Below, in pieces: positions 41,585 to 49,695 of a DNA stretch of 64,000 nt (position 1 is its first letter; the number at the start of each line of letters is the position of its first letter). Source of the stretch: Georgfuchsia sp049276455 (GTDB taxonomy: Bacteria > Pseudomonadota > Gammaproteobacteria > Burkholderiales > Rhodocyclaceae); the NCBI GenBank assembly GCA_049276455.1, contig JBASWL010000021.1:186001-250000 (forward strand), given 5' to 3'. The translations under genes and the position numbers were made by a program. The notes under the pieces are model-generated. The model saw only the letters and a program-made list of their open reading frames with translations, was not told the origin of the DNA and searched no databases.

Positions 41585-42151
41585 ATGAGCATCAAATCTG
41601 ACAAATGGATTCGCCGCATGGCCGAACAGCACGGCATGATCGAGCCTTTCGAGGCTGGCCAGGTGCGCGAGGCCAATGGCCAGAAGATCGTCTCCTACGG
41701 CACGTCGAGCTATGGTTACGACATCCGTTGCTCTCGCGAATTCAAGCTGTTCACCAACATCAACAGCACCATCGTCGACCCGAAGAATTTCGATCCCAAT
41801 TCCTTTGTTGAAGTGACTGCCGATTACTGCATCATTCCGCCGAATTCCTTCGCTCTGGCGCGCACTGTCGAATACTTCCGCATTCCGCGCAATGTACTGA
41901 CCATTTGCCTCGGCAAGAGCACCTACGCGCGCTGCGGCATCATCGTCAATGTCACGCCGTTCGAGCCGGAGTGGGAAGGCTATGTGACGCTGGAGTTTTC
42001 CAACACCACGCCGCTGCCGGCGAAAATCTATGCAGGCGAAGGTTGTGCCCAGGTGCTGTTCTTTGAATCCGACGAAGTTTGCGAGACCTCGTACAAGGAT
42101 CGCGGCGGAAAATATCAGGGACAGACCGGTGTGACTTTACCGAAAATCTGA
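41585..42151 (+). CDS. dcd: dCTP deaminase
   Basis: This 188-aa enzyme deaminates dCTP to dUTP, the main source of dUMP for thymidylate synthesis. It has MSIKSDKWIRRMAEQHGMIE, SYGTSSYGYDIRCS and ICLGKSTYARCGIIVNVTPF with the catalytic Glu and Ser-Arg region nearby (FEPEWEGYVTLEFSNTTP). No Shine-Dalgarno is visible before the ATG, because the leader is repeat DNA (TCCTCACTCCTCACCGAA). It links functionally with thyA 3 kb downstream. Confidence 0.95.
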   Translation: MSIKSDKWIRRMAEQHGMIEPFEAGQVREANGQKIVSYGTSSYGYDIRCSREFKLFTNINSTIVDPKNFDPNSFVEVTADYCIIPPNSFALARTVEYFRIPRNVLTICLGKSTYARCGIIVNVTPFEPEWEGYVTLEFSNTTPLPAKIYAGEGCAQVLFFESDEVCETSYKDRGGKYQGQTGVTLPKI

Positions 42152-42178
42152 AATGCACATGGCGGTTCGCACAACCGA

Positions 42179-42211
42179 GGCCCCGCCGCCGGGCCGCCCC
42201 AAGGCGGGGCC
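42179..42211 (+). terminator. GC-rich hairpin after dcd
   Basis: GGCCCCGCC (42179-42187) pairs with GGCGGGGCC (42203-42211) around a 15-nt GC-rich loop, 27 bp after the dcd stop. No T-tract follows, so it is either a weak terminator or a dispersed palindromic repeat. Confidence 0.5.
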
Positions 42212-42256
42212 AGCCAGAAACATGGAGTCCGCGTATTGTGCGGACGAACAACCGTT

Positions 42257-42279
42257 GCCCCCTTCCGCGGGAAGGGGGC
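42257..42279 (+). repeat. Perfect hairpin in the decarboxylase leader
   Basis: GCCCCCTTCC (42257-42266), loop GCG, GGAAGGGGGC (42270-42279), ending 18 bp before the decarboxylase start codon. It is followed by another G-rich run (AAGGGGGTAGG) that may serve as ribosome-binding site. Such CCCCCTTCC palindromes are also typical dispersed repeats. Confidence 0.6.
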
Positions 42280-42297
42280 CAAGGGGGTAGGTAAAAA

Positions 42298-44541
42298 ATG
42301 CGTTTTCATTTTCCAATCATCATCATCGACGAGGACTTCCGTTCCGAGAACGCCTCAGGCCTTGGTATTCGCGCCCTGGCCGAGGCCATCAAATTGGAAG
42401 GCATTGATGTACTCGGTGTGACCAGTTACGGCGACTTGTCTTCGTTTGCGCAGCAGCAATCGCGCGCATCTGCTTTCGTGCTCTCGATTGATGATGAGGA
42501 ACTGGCCAACGCGGCGGAAAAAACCATCGCCGAGTTGCGCTCCTTTGTTGTGGAGATCCGCTATAAAAACGCCGAGATCCCGATTTTTCTGCATGGCGAA
42601 ACCCGTACCAGCCGCCACATCCCGAACGACATCCTGCGTGAGCTGCACGGCTTCATCCACATGTACGAGGATACGCCGGAGTTCATTGCGCGCCATGTGG
42701 TGCGCGAAGCGCGTACCTATCTTGATTCACTGCCGCCGCCGTTTTTCCGCGCTTTGGTGCACTACGCCGCGGATGGCTCCTACTCCTGGCATTGCCCCGG
42801 CCACTCCGGCGGCGTAGCTTTTTTGAAAAGCCCGGTCGGTCAGATGTTCCACCAGTTTTTCGGCGAGAACATGCTGCGTGCCGATGTCTGCAATGCGGTC
42901 GAAGAGTTGGGCCAGCTGCTTGACCACTCTGGCCCGATAGCCGCATCCGAGCGTAATGCGGCGCGCATCTTCAACAGCGACCACCTTTACTTCGTCACCA
43001 ACGGCACCTCGACTTCGAACAAGATTGTCTGGCATTCCACCGTGGCGCCGGGTGATGTCGTGATTGTCGATCGCAACTGCCACAAGTCGGTGCTGCACGC
43101 GATCATGATGACAGGTGCAATCCCGGTGTTCCTGATGCCGACGCGCAACCACTTCGGCATCATCGGCCCGATCCCGAAAAGCGAGTTTGTCTGGGAGAAC
43201 ATTCAGAAGAAAATCGCTGCCCATCCCTTCGCCAGCAAGGTCAAAGGCAAGCCGCGCGTGCTTACCATCACGCAGAGCACCTACGACGGCATTCTCTACA
43301 ACGTCGAGGAAATCAAGGAAATGCTCGACGGCAAGATCGATACGCTGCATTTCGACGAAGCCTGGCTGCCGCATGCGGCCTTCCACGATTTCTACGGCGA
43401 CTATCACGCCATGGGCGCCGACCGCCCACGCTGCAAGGAGTCGATGATTTTCTCAACCCAGTCCACACATAAGCTGCTGGCCGGTTTGAGCCAAGCCTCG
43501 CAGATTCTGGTGCAGGATGCAGAGAACAACAAGCTCGACCGCGACGTGTTCAACGAGGCCTATCTGATGCACACATCGACTTCGCCGCAGTACTCGATCA
43601 TCGCGTCGTGCGACGTGGCGGCAGCGATGATGGAAGAGCCGGGCGGCCCGGCGCTGGTCGGGGAATCGATTGCCGAGGCGCTCGACTTCCGCCGGGCCAT
43701 GCGCAAGGTGGCCGAGGAATGGGGTAAAGACTGGTGGTTCAAGGTGTGGGGCCCGAAAGATCTCTCGGAAGAAGGTATTGAAGAACGTGATGCATGGATG
43801 CTCAAGGCGGGCGAGCCATGGCACGGCTTCGGCAATATCGCCGAGGGCTTCAACCTGCTCGATCCGATCAAGGCTACCATCGTCACGCCGGGGCTCGATA
43901 TCGACGGCGACTTTGCCGACGATTTCGGCATTCCCGCTGCCATCGTCACCAAGTATCTCGCTGAACATGGTGTTATCGTCGAGAAATGCGGCCTCTATTC
44001 CTTTTTCATCATGTTCACTATCGGCATTACCAAAGGCCGCTGGAACACGCTGGTGACCGCATTACAGCAATTCAAGGATGATTACGACAAGAACCAGCCG
44101 CTTTGGAAAGCGCTGCCCGAGTTTGTCGCCAAGCATCCGCGTTACGAGCGTACCGGCTTGAGGGATTTGTGCAGCGAGATTCACGGCGTCTACAAGAAGA
44201 ACGATATTGCGCGCTTGACCACCGAGATGTATCTGTCGGACATGGTGCCGGTAATGCGTCCCGCCGACGCTTTCGCCAAAATGGCACACCGCGAGATCGA
44301 GCGTGTGACTATCGACCAACTCGAAGGCCGCGTTACGGCGGTGCTATTGACGCCCTATCCACCGGGGATTCCGCTGTTGATTCCGGGCGAGCGTTTCAAT
44401 GCGACCATCGTGCGCTATCTGGGTTTTGCGCGCGAGTTCAATGAACGTTTTCCTGGCTTCGAGACCGATATTCACGGTCTGGTGAAAGACGCGAGAAACG
44501 GCAAGGTGGTCTACTACGTCGACTGTGTCCTGAGTTCGTAA
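42298..44541 (+). CDS. Arginine/lysine/ornithine decarboxylase
   Basis: This 747-aa fold-type I PLP decarboxylase belongs to the large acid-stress/biosynthetic group (LdcI, SpeC, AdiA). The N-terminal wing domain is at about 1-130, the PLP major domain contains WHCPGHSGGVAFLKSPVGQ, STSNKIVWHS and LHFDEAWLPHAAFHDFYGDY, and the PLP lysine lies in STQSTHKLLAGLSQASQI. The C-terminal domain has LLTPYPPGIPLLIPGERF. Substrate (Lys, Arg or Orn) cannot be fixed from motifs alone. The last 28 bp overlap the convergent folA 3' end. Confidence 0.9.
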   Translation: MRFHFPIIIIDEDFRSENASGLGIRALAEAIKLEGIDVLGVTSYGDLSSFAQQQSRASAFVLSIDDEELANAAEKTIAELRSFVVEIRYKNAEIPIFLHGETRTSRHIPNDILRELHGFIHMYEDTPEFIARHVVREARTYLDSLPPPFFRALVHYAADGSYSWHCPGHSGGVAFLKSPVGQMFHQFFGENMLRADVCNAVEELGQLLDHSGPIAASERNAARIFNSDHLYFVTNGTSTSNKIVWHSTVAPGDVVIVDRNCHKSVLHAIMMTGAIPVFLMPTRNHFGIIGPIPKSEFVWENIQKKIAAHPFASKVKGKPRVLTITQSTYDGILYNVEEIKEMLDGKIDTLHFDEAWLPHAAFHDFYGDYHAMGADRPRCKESMIFSTQSTHKLLAGLSQASQILVQDAENNKLDRDVFNEAYLMHTSTSPQYSIIASCDVAAAMMEEPGGPALVGESIAEALDFRRAMRKVAEEWGKDWWFKVWGPKDLSEEGIEERDAWMLKAGEPWHGFGNIAEGFNLLDPIKATIVTPGLDIDGDFADDFGIPAAIVTKYLAEHGVIVEKCGLYSFFIMFTIGITKGRWNTLVTALQQFKDDYDKNQPLWKALPEFVAKHPRYERTGLRDLCSEIHGVYKKNDIARLTTEMYLSDMVPVMRPADAFAKMAHREIERVTIDQLEGRVTAVLLTPYPPGIPLLIPGERFNATIVRYLGFAREFNERFPGFETDIHGLVKDARNGKVVYYVDCVLSS

Positions 44542-45008
44542 GTGACAAAGGCGTAGTCGTAACCAGCATCGGCGCGATGCTGCACGCGGGCAGTCTCATG
44601 CCAGGCACTACGGGCGAAAGCCGGGAAATGCGTGTCCCCATCGAAATCAGCATCAAGTTCGGTAAGCTGCAAACGGTCGGCAAGGGGCAGTGCGAGACGG
44701 TAGATTTCCGCGCCGCCGATCACAAAAAGCTCTTCCGCATCAATCACAAGATGAAGCGCATCTTGCAGTGAGTTGACGACTGTCGCGCCTTCGGCGTGAT
44801 ATGCCGTATCGCGAGTGACCACAATGTTGAGCCGACCTGGCAAGGGCCGCCCCAGTGATTCCCATGTCTTGCGTCCCATTACGATGGGATGGCCGATAGT
44901 TAGTGCCTTGAAGTGCTTGAGGTCTTCCGGTAGCCGCCAGGGCAGTGTGTTGTCGCGGCCGATGGTGCCATTGCGGGCAACAGCGGCAATGAGTGTCAGC
45001 AATGTCAC
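44514..45008 (-). CDS. folA: Dihydrofolate reductase
   Basis: This 164-aa NADPH-dependent enzyme regenerates tetrahydrofolate from dihydrofolate made by ThyA. It has LIAAVARNGTIGRDNTLPWR with the catalytic acidic position in LPEDLKHFK, GHPIVMGRKTWESLGRPLPG, and FVIGGAEIYRLALPLADRL. Translation starts at GTG 45006-45008, 1 bp after the thyA stop, so the pair is tightly coupled. Its 3' end overlaps the end of the convergent decarboxylase gene. Confidence 0.95.
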   Translation of the reverse strand: MTLLTLIAAVARNGTIGRDNTLPWRLPEDLKHFKALTIGHPIVMGRKTWESLGRPLPGRLNIVVTRDTAYHAEGATVVNSLQDALHLVIDAEELFVIGGAEIYRLALPLADRLQLTELDADFDGDTHFPAFARSAWHETARVQHRADAGYDYAFVTYELRTQST

Positions 45009-45009
45009 G

Positions 45010-45804
45010 CTACACCGCTACCGGCGCCGCAATATGGGGATGCGGGTCGTAGCCTTCGAGTATGAAATCCTCGAAGCGGAACCCAAAGATGTCCTTGACC
45101 GCCGGGTTGAGCTTCATTGTTGGCAGGGTGCGCGGCGCACGCGTCAATTGCAAATTGGATTGTTCGATATGGTTGGAGTAGATGTGGGCGTCGCCAAGTG
45201 TATGCACGAATTCGCCGGGTTCCAGGCCGCAGACTTGCGCGATCATCAGCGTCAATAAAGCATACGAGGCTATATTGAACGGCACACCTAGAAAAATATC
45301 GGCGCTACGCTGATAGAGCTGGCAGGACAGCTTTCCTTCAGCGACATAAAACTGGAACAGTGCATGGCAGGGCGGCAACTTCATTTTGTCGACTTCGCCA
45401 GGATTCCATGCCGTGACCATGTGTCGCCGCGAATCGGGATTGTGCTTTATACCGTCGACAAGTTGCGTGATCTGATCGACGGTTTTCCCGTCTGCAGTTT
45501 CCCAGCGCCGCCACTGCTTGCCGTACACCGGGCCGAGATCGCCGTTTTCGTCGGCCCATTCATCCCAGATGCGCACCCCGTTTTCCTTGAGGTAACCAAT
45601 ATTGGTATCGCCTTGCAGGAACCAGAGCAACTCGTGAATGATGGAGCGCGTGTGCAGCTTCTTTGTAGTCAGCAGCGGGAAGCCTTTGGCAAGGTCGTAG
45701 CGCATCTGCCAGCCGAACACCGAGCGCGTACCGGTGCCGGTGCGGTCGCTTTTCACGTTGCCATGTTCCAGTACATGGCGCATCAGATCGAGGTATTGCT
45801 GCAT
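45010..45804 (-). CDS. thyA: Thymidylate synthase
   Basis: This 264-aa ThyA methylates dUMP to dTMP using methylene-THF. The start at ATG 45802-45804 (MQQYLDLMRHVLEHGNVKSD) gives exactly the E. coli length. The catalytic Cys is in KLPPCHALFQFYV, and DLGPVYGKQWRRWE, CQLYQRSADIFLGVPFNIAS and the C-terminal HPHIAAPVAV are standard. Upstream open frame is discarded. With folA (next gene) and dcd nearby it forms a dTMP supply neighbourhood. It is divergent from the aminopeptidase gene. Confidence 0.97.
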   Translation of the reverse strand: MQQYLDLMRHVLEHGNVKSDRTGTGTRSVFGWQMRYDLAKGFPLLTTKKLHTRSIIHELLWFLQGDTNIGYLKENGVRIWDEWADENGDLGPVYGKQWRRWETADGKTVDQITQLVDGIKHNPDSRRHMVTAWNPGEVDKMKLPPCHALFQFYVAEGKLSCQLYQRSADIFLGVPFNIASYALLTLMIAQVCGLEPGEFVHTLGDAHIYSNHIEQSNLQLTRAPRTLPTMKLNPAVKDIFGFRFEDFILEGYDPHPHIAAPVAV

Positions 45805-45859
45805 GGGGTATGGTTCGATGCGAACGCTATAATCTTCGCACCATTCTAAAGGAAACCTC

Positions 45860-47311
45860 GTGCCTCTAGCCAAGCTGTCGATTCATGGCCCGTTCCAAGC
45901 GAGCCGCTTCCCCCAGCATTCTCACGCATTGCTGTTGTTACCCAAAGTTATAGCCCTGCCTGACGATATGCCGGCACGAGAACAATGGCTGGCAATGCTG
46001 AAGCGCCGCGACAGCAAACTATCCGACCTTGCCAAAACGCCGCTGGCGCTTGACTTGCCGAATGGCAGTCGGCTGGCCTGCGCCATGGTCGATTCCGCCA
46101 AGTCACGCTTCGAGCGACTGACCCTGCTGCGCAAGGCAGTCATGCTGCTGCTCGACGAGGCGCCGGAGGAGCTGGCCATCGGTGTTTATGACAATGATCC
46201 GTATGTTGCCTGCGATTCGGCCTACGTGGCCTTGCTCAATGGCGCGCCTTTGCCGGTGCGTAAAAAGAAACCCGCCAAGCCCTTGCGCAAGGTCCATGTA
46301 TATGGCGCGCCAATGGGGAGTAATTTCAATACTGTACCGATCCTGGCGCGAGCAAATCTGCTAACACGTGAACTGACCGCTCAGCCACCCAATGAGCTGA
46401 CGCCGGCCAGCTATCGCCGCCGCCTTCGCGAACTCGCGAAGGCCTCAGGCTGGGGCATCAAGGAATACAACTACCAACGGCTGAAGAAAATGGGGGCAGG
46501 CGCTTTCTGTGCTGTGGCGCAGGGCTCGGATCACAAGGATGCCGCCATCGTTCGTTTACGCTGGCAGCCAAAAGGAGCGAAGAAGCATATCGCCCTAGTC
46601 GGCAAGGGCGTCTGTTTCGACACCGGCGGTCATAACCTCAAGCCGGCTCGCTATATGGCCGGCATGCACGAGGACATGAATGGTTCGGCAGTGGTGCTGG
46701 GCCTGTTGCAGGCAATCGCTGCGCTCAGGCTGCCGGTGGCTGTGGATGCCTGGTTGGCGATTGCACACAACCACATTTCGCCGCAGGCTTACACGCAGAA
46801 CTCGGTGGTGCAGGCGCTTAACGGTACCACTATCGAGATTGTGCATACCGATGCCGAAGGTCGCATGGTGCTGGCCGATGCATTGACGCTGGCCGCAAAA
46901 TCCAAGCCGCAAGTCATGATCGACTTCGCCACGCTCACGGGTAGCATGCATGCGGCGTTGGGCAGCCGCTATTCCGGTGTATTTGCAACCACTGATGAGC
47001 TGGGCCGGATGGCGGTTGATGCCGGGCGCCAGAGCGGCGAACGAGTGTGCCTGTTTCCCTTCGATGAAGACTACGAACCGGCGCTCGATTCCAAAGTTGC
47101 AGACATCAAGCAATGCACGCTGGAGGGGGAAGCCGACCACATTCTTGCTGCCCGCTTCCTGAAAAAATTTACCAATGATCTTCCCTGGTTGCACGTTGAT
47201 CTTTCAGCTTCCAGTTGCAGTGGCGGATTGGGCGCTGCCGCTACTGACCTCACCGGCTTTGGTGTTGCATGGGGCATTCACTTAATACAGCATTGGTTAC
47301 ACTGTGATTAA
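45860..47311 (+). CDS. M17-family leucyl aminopeptidase
   Basis: This 483-aa cytosolic di-zinc aminopeptidase is of the leucyl aminopeptidase type. Its metal-binding blocks are VGKGVCFDTGGHNLKPARYM, ENxD-like MHEDMNGSAVVLG and HTDAEGRMVLADALTLAA. The variants CFDTGGHNLKP and HTDAEGRM, instead of FDSGGxxxKP and NTDAEGRL, place it in the betaproteobacterial PepA-related subgroup rather than classical PepA. Start is GTG 45860 with AAAGGA upstream. It overlaps the next gene by 8 bp. Confidence 0.9.
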   Translation: MPLAKLSIHGPFQASRFPQHSHALLLLPKVIALPDDMPAREQWLAMLKRRDSKLSDLAKTPLALDLPNGSRLACAMVDSAKSRFERLTLLRKAVMLLLDEAPEELAIGVYDNDPYVACDSAYVALLNGAPLPVRKKKPAKPLRKVHVYGAPMGSNFNTVPILARANLLTRELTAQPPNELTPASYRRRLRELAKASGWGIKEYNYQRLKKMGAGAFCAVAQGSDHKDAAIVRLRWQPKGAKKHIALVGKGVCFDTGGHNLKPARYMAGMHEDMNGSAVVLGLLQAIAALRLPVAVDAWLAIAHNHISPQAYTQNSVVQALNGTTIEIVHTDAEGRMVLADALTLAAKSKPQVMIDFATLTGSMHAALGSRYSGVFATTDELGRMAVDAGRQSGERVCLFPFDEDYEPALDSKVADIKQCTLEGEADHILAARFLKKFTNDLPWLHVDLSASSCSGGLGAAATDLTGFGVAWGIHLIQHWLHCD

Positions 47312-48803
47312 GCTCCCTGGAATTTTTTCAGGCAAATCGGATCACCCCCTCGTCGATCCGAAATCAGCACGCGAACTGTTCGATCAACTGAATCGTTCCG
47401 ATCCATTTGAAGCCATTAATGAAGTTGATTCGTGGCTGGAATCGACCAGCGGCGATGAGGAGATCAAACCGCAACGCCGCGCCGAAGTGCTGTTCCAACT
47501 CGATGATGTCGGCACTGTGGCGGCCCGCAAACTGGCTCGGGAATACCTGACCTTGGCCGGCAGCGGCTCAAGCCAAAGTCGAAATCAAAGACTATGGCAG
47601 GCTGCCCGCAAGTTCTTGCGGCAACTGGCCGCCAGTTATTGGGTCTTGCTTGACCGGTTAGAGATTGACAAGAAGCTGCGCGATGAAATGCGCGCTACGC
47701 TGCCCGTGATACAAATGCGTTTGCTGCGTGCTTACAGTGGCTGCCTCAAGTGGGACAAATTCCGCTATGGGCCACTTGACACTGATTTGTGGTCGAGCGC
47801 GGGCAGGCTTTATCTTGAGGCCGAGAAGAACCGCTGGGCGGAGAAAAAATTGGCCCTTGGAGATGGCACGCCAACGACGATCGTAGCGGAATACTTGCGT
47901 CTGTTGCTGTTTCATGCGGCATCGATGGATAACCTTCAGCCGCTGGAAATAGAGCTTGCCGATCAATTGCTGACTTACTTTCTGCCTGCATTTTCCTTGA
48001 CAGCACAGGTAAGGCCCGAGAACGTGTATTGGGTTGATGCGGCAAAGCCGCTACCGCCGACGCGTTTGGCCAAATTGCCAGAAGTTACGCAGACATTGCG
48101 TTTCTTCGCCACGACCAATGCAAGATCAGCAATTGAATCATTGTGCAACGAGATTTCCAGAAGACAAACAGTGCCAAAAGAACTCGTGCTCAATCAACAA
48201 TTTCCAGTAGCCACAATGATTGCCGTGTTGCAGCACCTCGACGCTTTCTGTGCGCCGAAACCGCCGGTGCGTTCACAAGTGCGGTATCAGGTGAAGTCGA
48301 GGATGTGGGTAGTGGAAGGATTTCAAGCTGCTTTTTCAACACTGCGGGGTAACAGGCCGAAAGGTGGTTCATGGACGGTGGAAGATGTCAGCCGTGGCGG
48401 CATGCGGGCGCGGGCAGAGCTGGCAGACCATGAAGGACTGGGAATTGGATCGCTGGTGGTAATGTGCCCGGAGGGAGGCGACAACTGGTTGATCGGGATC
48501 GTGCGCCGCATCGGCCACGAAAACCAGGTGATGGGCAACGTCGGCATCGAGACCGTGGGCAGAGTGCCAGGCGCAGTGGATATCGACTGCGAAGGTCTGC
48601 GTGGAGAGGGCTTGCTGCTGGATTCAGCCCTCGACGCGGGCGAGATAACCTTGCTGGCTGTGTCTCCGGGAGTATGGCAGGACTCTAGTCCGATAACTTT
48701 TACTCTTGGCGGGAGTCGCTACCGGCTGCGGCCCTACGAGGAACAGCAGCGCAGTAATGATTACGTCATCGGTCGTTATTGGGTGGATATTTTACCGGCC
48801 TGA
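47304..48803 (+). CDS. Uncharacterised protein with a PilZ-like C-terminal domain
   Basis: This 499-aa soluble protein has no signal peptide. The first 330 residues are mostly helical with no family I recognise. Residues of about 330-430 contain RYQVKSRMWVVEGFQAAFST and TVEDVSRGGMRARAEL, where RxxxR-like basic residues plus DVSRGGMR resemble the c-di-GMP-binding PilZ pattern (RxxxR...D/NxSxxG). Start GTG 47304 overlaps the aminopeptidase end by 8 bp, so it is translationally coupled. Pilus genes lie 3.4 kb away. Binding of c-di-GMP is a hypothesis. Confidence 0.7.
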   Translation: MIKLPGIFSGKSDHPLVDPKSARELFDQLNRSDPFEAINEVDSWLESTSGDEEIKPQRRAEVLFQLDDVGTVAARKLAREYLTLAGSGSSQSRNQRLWQAARKFLRQLAASYWVLLDRLEIDKKLRDEMRATLPVIQMRLLRAYSGCLKWDKFRYGPLDTDLWSSAGRLYLEAEKNRWAEKKLALGDGTPTTIVAEYLRLLLFHAASMDNLQPLEIELADQLLTYFLPAFSLTAQVRPENVYWVDAAKPLPPTRLAKLPEVTQTLRFFATTNARSAIESLCNEISRRQTVPKELVLNQQFPVATMIAVLQHLDAFCAPKPPVRSQVRYQVKSRMWVVEGFQAAFSTLRGNRPKGGSWTVEDVSRGGMRARAELADHEGLGIGSLVVMCPEGGDNWLIGIVRRIGHENQVMGNVGIETVGRVPGAVDIDCEGLRGEGLLLDSALDAGEITLLAVSPGVWQDSSPITFTLGGSRYRLRPYEEQQRSNDYVIGRYWVDILPA

Positions 48804-48809
48804 ATCTTC

Positions 48810-49146
48810 AGGGAGTGTTCTTTCCCCTGCGAACAACTGCGCGATTTCCTCGCGACCATTGCATACACCAGATAACACGACCTTTTTTGCTTCGCCTCCG
48901 GCGGCAAGTATGCGGGCAAGTTCACCGCCTGAGACGATATCGAACCCGGCACCGAGACGGGCGAAGAGATTGAGCACGGCGAGATTCGAATTGGCCTTGG
49001 CTGCGTAGCAGATAAGCGCGGTATGCCCGACGGGTGAGCGCATCGCGGTAGGCATTGTGGGCTTCGGTCAGCGCTTTGCGTGAATAGACGTAACAAGGTG
49101 TGCCGAATTATTCAGCAATGTCGGTGAGGCTGACAGCCTGCGACAT
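48810..49146 (-). pseudogene. lysA: Broken diaminopimelate decarboxylase (lysA) 5' remnant
   Basis: Read leftward from ATG 49146: MSQAVSLTDIAE, a TAA at 49108-49110, then FGTPCYVYSRKALTEAHNAY and RDALTRRA. After a frameshift near 49035 comes LICYAAKANSNLAVLNLFAR and AGFDIVSGGELARILAAGG. These are the first roughly 105 residues of LysA, including the PLP lysine motif YAxKAN. The other three quarters are missing, and the region abuts the end of the PilZ-like gene. Position after lptM, divergent from cyaY, is the normal place for lysA. The cell must have another route or another lysA copy elsewhere. Confidence 0.85.
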
Positions 49147-49179
49147 GCAGAGTCCCGGCTTGGCGTTTTGCTAGCACCA

Positions 49180-49332
49180 TCAGTGTTGCCCTGCTCCCAT
49201 GTTAGGATTTGCCAGCGGCACTGTAGCTTGCGGCAAATCGGGCGGTAGGGTCAGCGGCCCCTTGGTGCCACATGCGCTCAGCAAGGTAACAAGCGCGACA
49301 ATAGATGCAATGATGAGTGCGAACAGGCGCAT
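49180..49332 (-). CDS. lptM: Small lipoprotein LptM
   Basis: This 50-aa lipoprotein starts at ATG 49330-49332 and stops at TGA 49180-49182. An N-terminal hydrophobic helix leads to the lipobox LLSAC (Cys21), followed by GTKGPLTLPPD, the LptM/YifL signature (CGxKGPLxLPP). LptM assists assembly and oxidative maturation of the LptD/E lipopolysaccharide translocon in the outer membrane. The position between cyaY (divergent) and lysA is the conserved one in beta- and gammaproteobacteria, although lysA here is broken. Confidence 0.85.
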   Translation of the reverse strand: MRLFALIIASIVALVTLLSACGTKGPLTLPPDLPQATVPLANPNMGAGQH

Positions 49333-49371
49333 GGCTCAGACTTCCAACGAAAATTTTGATACTAGCACGCG

Positions 49372-49695
49372 ATGGACGAATCCAGATTCAATCAACTTGC
49401 CGATGAAATGTTGACTCGCATCGAAGCAGCGCTTGCCGACTGCGATGCAGATTTCGATTACGAATTGAAGCCCGGTGGTGTAATCGAATTGGAGTTTTCC
49501 GACGGTGGAAGAATCATCATCAATCGGCACACAGCCGCACGTGAAATCTGGGTAGCGGCCCGTTCCGGCGGGTTTCACTTCAAACCCGAGGGAGATATCT
49601 GGGTGAATACGCGCGACGGCCCGCAATTGATACAAGTACTTGAGCAATGCATGAGTGAACAGACTGGTGCGCGCGTCGACCTCGGCCTGCTTTAG
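49372..49695 (+). CDS. cyaY: Frataxin homologue CyaY
   Basis: This 107-aa iron-binding regulator of Fe-S cluster assembly by IscS/IscU starts MDESRFNQLADEMLTRIEAA. The family's acidic ridge appears as ALADCDADFDYEL, and the conserved beta-strand block as IIINRHTAAREIWVAARSGGFHF. It is divergent from lptM and converges with mrcA, overlapping its 3' end by 4 bp. Confidence 0.93.
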   Translation: MDESRFNQLADEMLTRIEAALADCDADFDYELKPGGVIELEFSDGGRIIINRHTAAREIWVAARSGGFHFKPEGDIWVNTRDGPQLIQVLEQCMSEQTGARVDLGLL

